A DNA stretch of 64,000 nt from Flavobacteriales bacterium 34_180_T64 (GTDB lineage: Bacteria; Bacteroidota; Bacteroidia; Flavobacteriales; Flavobacteriaceae): positions 62,001 through 126,000 of the forward strand of contig MAAR01000005.1 of assembly GCA_002162765.1 (NCBI GenBank), read 5' to 3'. Positions within the stretch are counted from its first letter, which is position 1, and each line of letters begins with the position of its first letter. A program made the position numbers and the translations under genes. Below, one piece after another: positions 62,375 through 64,000 of this stretch. The notes beneath the pieces were generated by a model. It had not been told where the DNA came from. It was given only the letters and a program-made list of their open reading frames with translations, and did not search any database.

Positions 62375-62390
62375 GTTGTTTTCCAAAGTA

Positions 62391-62744
62391 TTAGCCTTGA
62401 ATAACTAATCTTGCGGCTTCAATAACATTTGCGCTATTACCAATAAAAATTTGAGCGTTATTTACAATAACGGGCCGACTTAAAAATGTGTAATGATCTA
62501 ATATATAGTGTTTGTAGTCTTTTTCGGTAAGATTTTGATCTTTCAATCCCATTTCTTTATACAATTTTGCACGTTTACTGAATAAGGCTTCGTAACTACC
62601 AGAAAGTGCATATAATTCTTCTAGCTGATTAACTGTAATCCTATCAGTTTTAATGTCTTGAAGAATAAAGTCGGAAGGTAAGTTTAAAGCTTTTAATATT
62701 CTATTACAGGTACTGCAGGTTTTGAGATAGTATACTTTTTTCAT
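62391..62744 (-). CDS. ArsC/Spx-like thioredoxin-fold protein
   Basis: The ATG at 62744 (MKKVYYLKTCSTCNRIL) gives 117 residues; frames upstream add nothing conserved. The CXXC at Cys10 and Cys13 and the Arg in FLSRPVIV near the C-terminus place it in the ArsC/YffB/Spx family. Arsenate reductase activity is not certain; in this subgroup a redox or regulatory role is equally possible. No arsenic resistance genes are nearby. Confidence 0.8.
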   Translation of the reverse strand: MKKVYYLKTCSTCNRILKALNLPSDFILQDIKTDRITVNQLEELYALSGSYEALFSKRAKLYKEMGLKDQNLTEKDYKHYILDHYTFLSRPVIVNNAQIFIGNSANVIEAARLVIQG

Positions 62745-62827
62745 GGAATAACTATTGAATTGCAAAGTAAAATGATTTAAAAAGAAATTTAATTACTTTT
62801 AAGAAAAATTATTGACCACCTCATAGT

Positions 62828-64000
62828 ATGGATTATTTTGGAATAGCATCAGTATTAATAGTATTATCAGCACTTTTTGGCTATATAAATGTTAAGTTTT
62901 TAAAACTTCCTATTACCATTGGGTTAATGCTTATTACAATAGTCTTTACTCTTGTAATTCTTGGATTAGCACAATTTGACGACACTTTATTGTTACGAGA
63001 AAAGGAGTTTATATCTCAAATTGACTTTGAAACTGTTTTGCTAGATATTATGTTAAGTTTCTTACTTTTTGCAGGCGCTTTACATACCAATTTTGAACAA
63101 TTAAAAGTACAGCGATTTCCAGTATTAGTATTTGCAACTTTAGGCGTTTTAGTGTCTACATTTTTGGTTGGAATATTGATGTTTTTCACACTTCAATTTA
63201 TTGGATTAGAGGTTAATTTTATATACTGTTTATTGTTTGGCGCACTCATTTCTCCAACAGATCCGATTGCCGTATTAGGGATTTTAAAAAAGGCAAATGC
63301 TCCTAAAAAATTGGAAACTAAAATTGTTGGAGAATCTTTGTTTAATGATGGCGTTGGTGTAGTCGTGTTTTTAACTATTTTTTCAATAGCGAGAAATCCT
63401 AATGTTGCAATTGAGTTTTCTGAAATCGCAACACTGTTCGGTCAAGAAGTGATTGGAGGCATTGTATTGGGGCTAATTTTGGGATGGATTACATATAAAG
63501 CCTTAAAGTCAATAGACGATTATGAAGTTGAAGTTATTATAACTATAGCTGCAGTTATGGGAGGTACGTTATTGGCGCATAAATTACATTTATCGGCTCC
63601 TTTAGCTATGGTTACTGCAGGATTAATTGTAGGGAATGATACGGTTCGAAATAATGCTATGTCTGAAGTTACAGAGACTTATGTAGATAAATTTTGGGAA
63701 TTGGTGGATGTGCTTTTGAATACAGTTTTATTCGTGATGATTGGAATGGAAATGCTCATTTTGTCTTTCGAAATGGATTTTGTAATAGCAGGATTAATTG
63801 CCGTTCCTTTAGTGCTACTATGTCGGTATGCATCTTTATGGCTACCAATTAAATTCTTTGCAAAAAGATTAGAATTTGTACCACACACGAATTTAATTAT
63901 GACCTGGGGAGGATTGCGAGGAGGCATTTCAATTGCATTAGCACTAAGTTTAACAAAAGATATGCATCGCGAATTATTTTTGGTAATCACTTATATTATT
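62828..64000 (+). CDS. CPA1-type Na+/H+ antiporter, partial at right edge
   Basis: From ATG 62828 (MDYFGIASVLIVLSALFGY) the frame is open to the window end, 391 codons. At least ten membrane segments are visible. The ion-binding motif of CPA1 exchangers is seen as FGALISPTDPIAV (TDP) and again as GESLFNDGVGVVVF (ND). GGLRGGISIALAL near the end is the conserved helix of the family. It would exchange Na+ (or K+) for H+ across the inner membrane. The C-terminus is outside the window. Confidence 0.92.
   Translation, partial: MDYFGIASVLIVLSALFGYINVKFLKLPITIGLMLITIVFTLVILGLAQFDDTLLLREKEFISQIDFETVLLDIMLSFLLFAGALHTNFEQLKVQRFPVLVFATLGVLVSTFLVGILMFFTLQFIGLEVNFIYCLLFGALISPTDPIAVLGILKKANAPKKLETKIVGESLFNDGVGVVVFLTIFSIARNPNVAIEFSEIATLFGQEVIGGIVLGLILGWITYKALKSIDDYEVEVIITIAAVMGGTLLAHKLHLSAPLAMVTAGLIVGNDTVRNNAMSEVTETYVDKFWELVDVLLNTVLFVMIGMEMLILSFEMDFVIAGLIAVPLVLLCRYASLWLPIKFFAKRLEFVPHTNLIMTWGGLRGGISIALALSLTKDMHRELFLVITYII

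Noticed and set aside
62391..62744. Arsenic resistance locus
   Set aside because: The ArsC-like fold is also that of Spx/YffB proteins and no arsenite exporter or ArsR gene is adjacent.

Overview
The window reads as a chromosomal segment of a marine-type Flavobacteriaceae bacterium (phylum Bacteroidota). The evidence is low G+C DNA, two proteins with type IX secretion (T9SS) C-terminal sorting domains, a DUF6090-type membrane protein, a FeoB-associated Cys-rich peptide, Bacteroidota-style promoters (TAnnTTTG) and a dispersed GTCATTGCGA-type palindromic repeat. The genus is not decidable from the sequence alone.

Layout. 1-5463: crotonase tail, PA0069-like radical SAM enzyme, HD hydrolase, acyl-ACP desaturase, PlsC-like acyltransferase, bacilliredoxin, TerB/DnaJ protein, DksA-like zinc finger. 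5466-10903: a minus-strand metal uptake operon (DtxR-family regulator, outer-membrane beta-barrel, metal-binding lipoprotein, ABC ATPase, two permeases with winged-helix-like tails) behind a near-perfect operator overlapping the predicted start of transcription. 10977-19737: S9 peptidase, FeoAB with a 46-residue Cys-rich partner, SCO protein, M1 peptidase, RseP. 19757-26567: tRNA-Asn and an accessory island in which the 3' end of the tRNA gene recurs downstream, delimiting cassettes with an integrase remnant plus arylsulfatase, an aminotransferase/membrane protein/XRE regulator block, and a T9SS protein. 26570-34219: a two-component system (NtrY-like kinase, NtrC-family activator) divergent from a HlyD/ABC/FtsX-type efflux operon. 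The gap holds twin palindromic activator sites, a -24/-12 sigma-54 promoter and two unannotated tiny ORFs. 34277-43418: DUF6090 protein, threonine dehydrogenase, lipoprotein, M13 and M28 peptidases, TPR-like and SDR proteins, CBS protein. 43421-48894: an unrecognised pair of coiled-coil proteins, a GIDE-like membrane protein, a Zn-ribbon protein, GNAT, DinB, and a NUMOD4/HNH nuclease. 49073-64000: a short SSB, a large plug-domain secreted protein, Tex, a Lys/Cys-rich small protein, ferritin, MetG, LD-carboxypeptidase, YraN, a lipoprotein, the yicC-gmk-nadD operon, thioesterase, ArsC-like protein, and a Na+/H+ antiporter that runs off the right edge.

How genes work together. Iron/manganese handling is a theme (DtxR operon, FeoAB, ferritin). 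The sigma-54 regulator, its paired sites and the -24/-12 promoter form a self-contained circuit that probably controls the efflux operon and the two small ORFs. The most unusual structure is the tRNA-Asn island with three exact and one degenerate copy of the tRNA 3' end, the three exact copies each followed by a hairpin terminator of different stem sequence.
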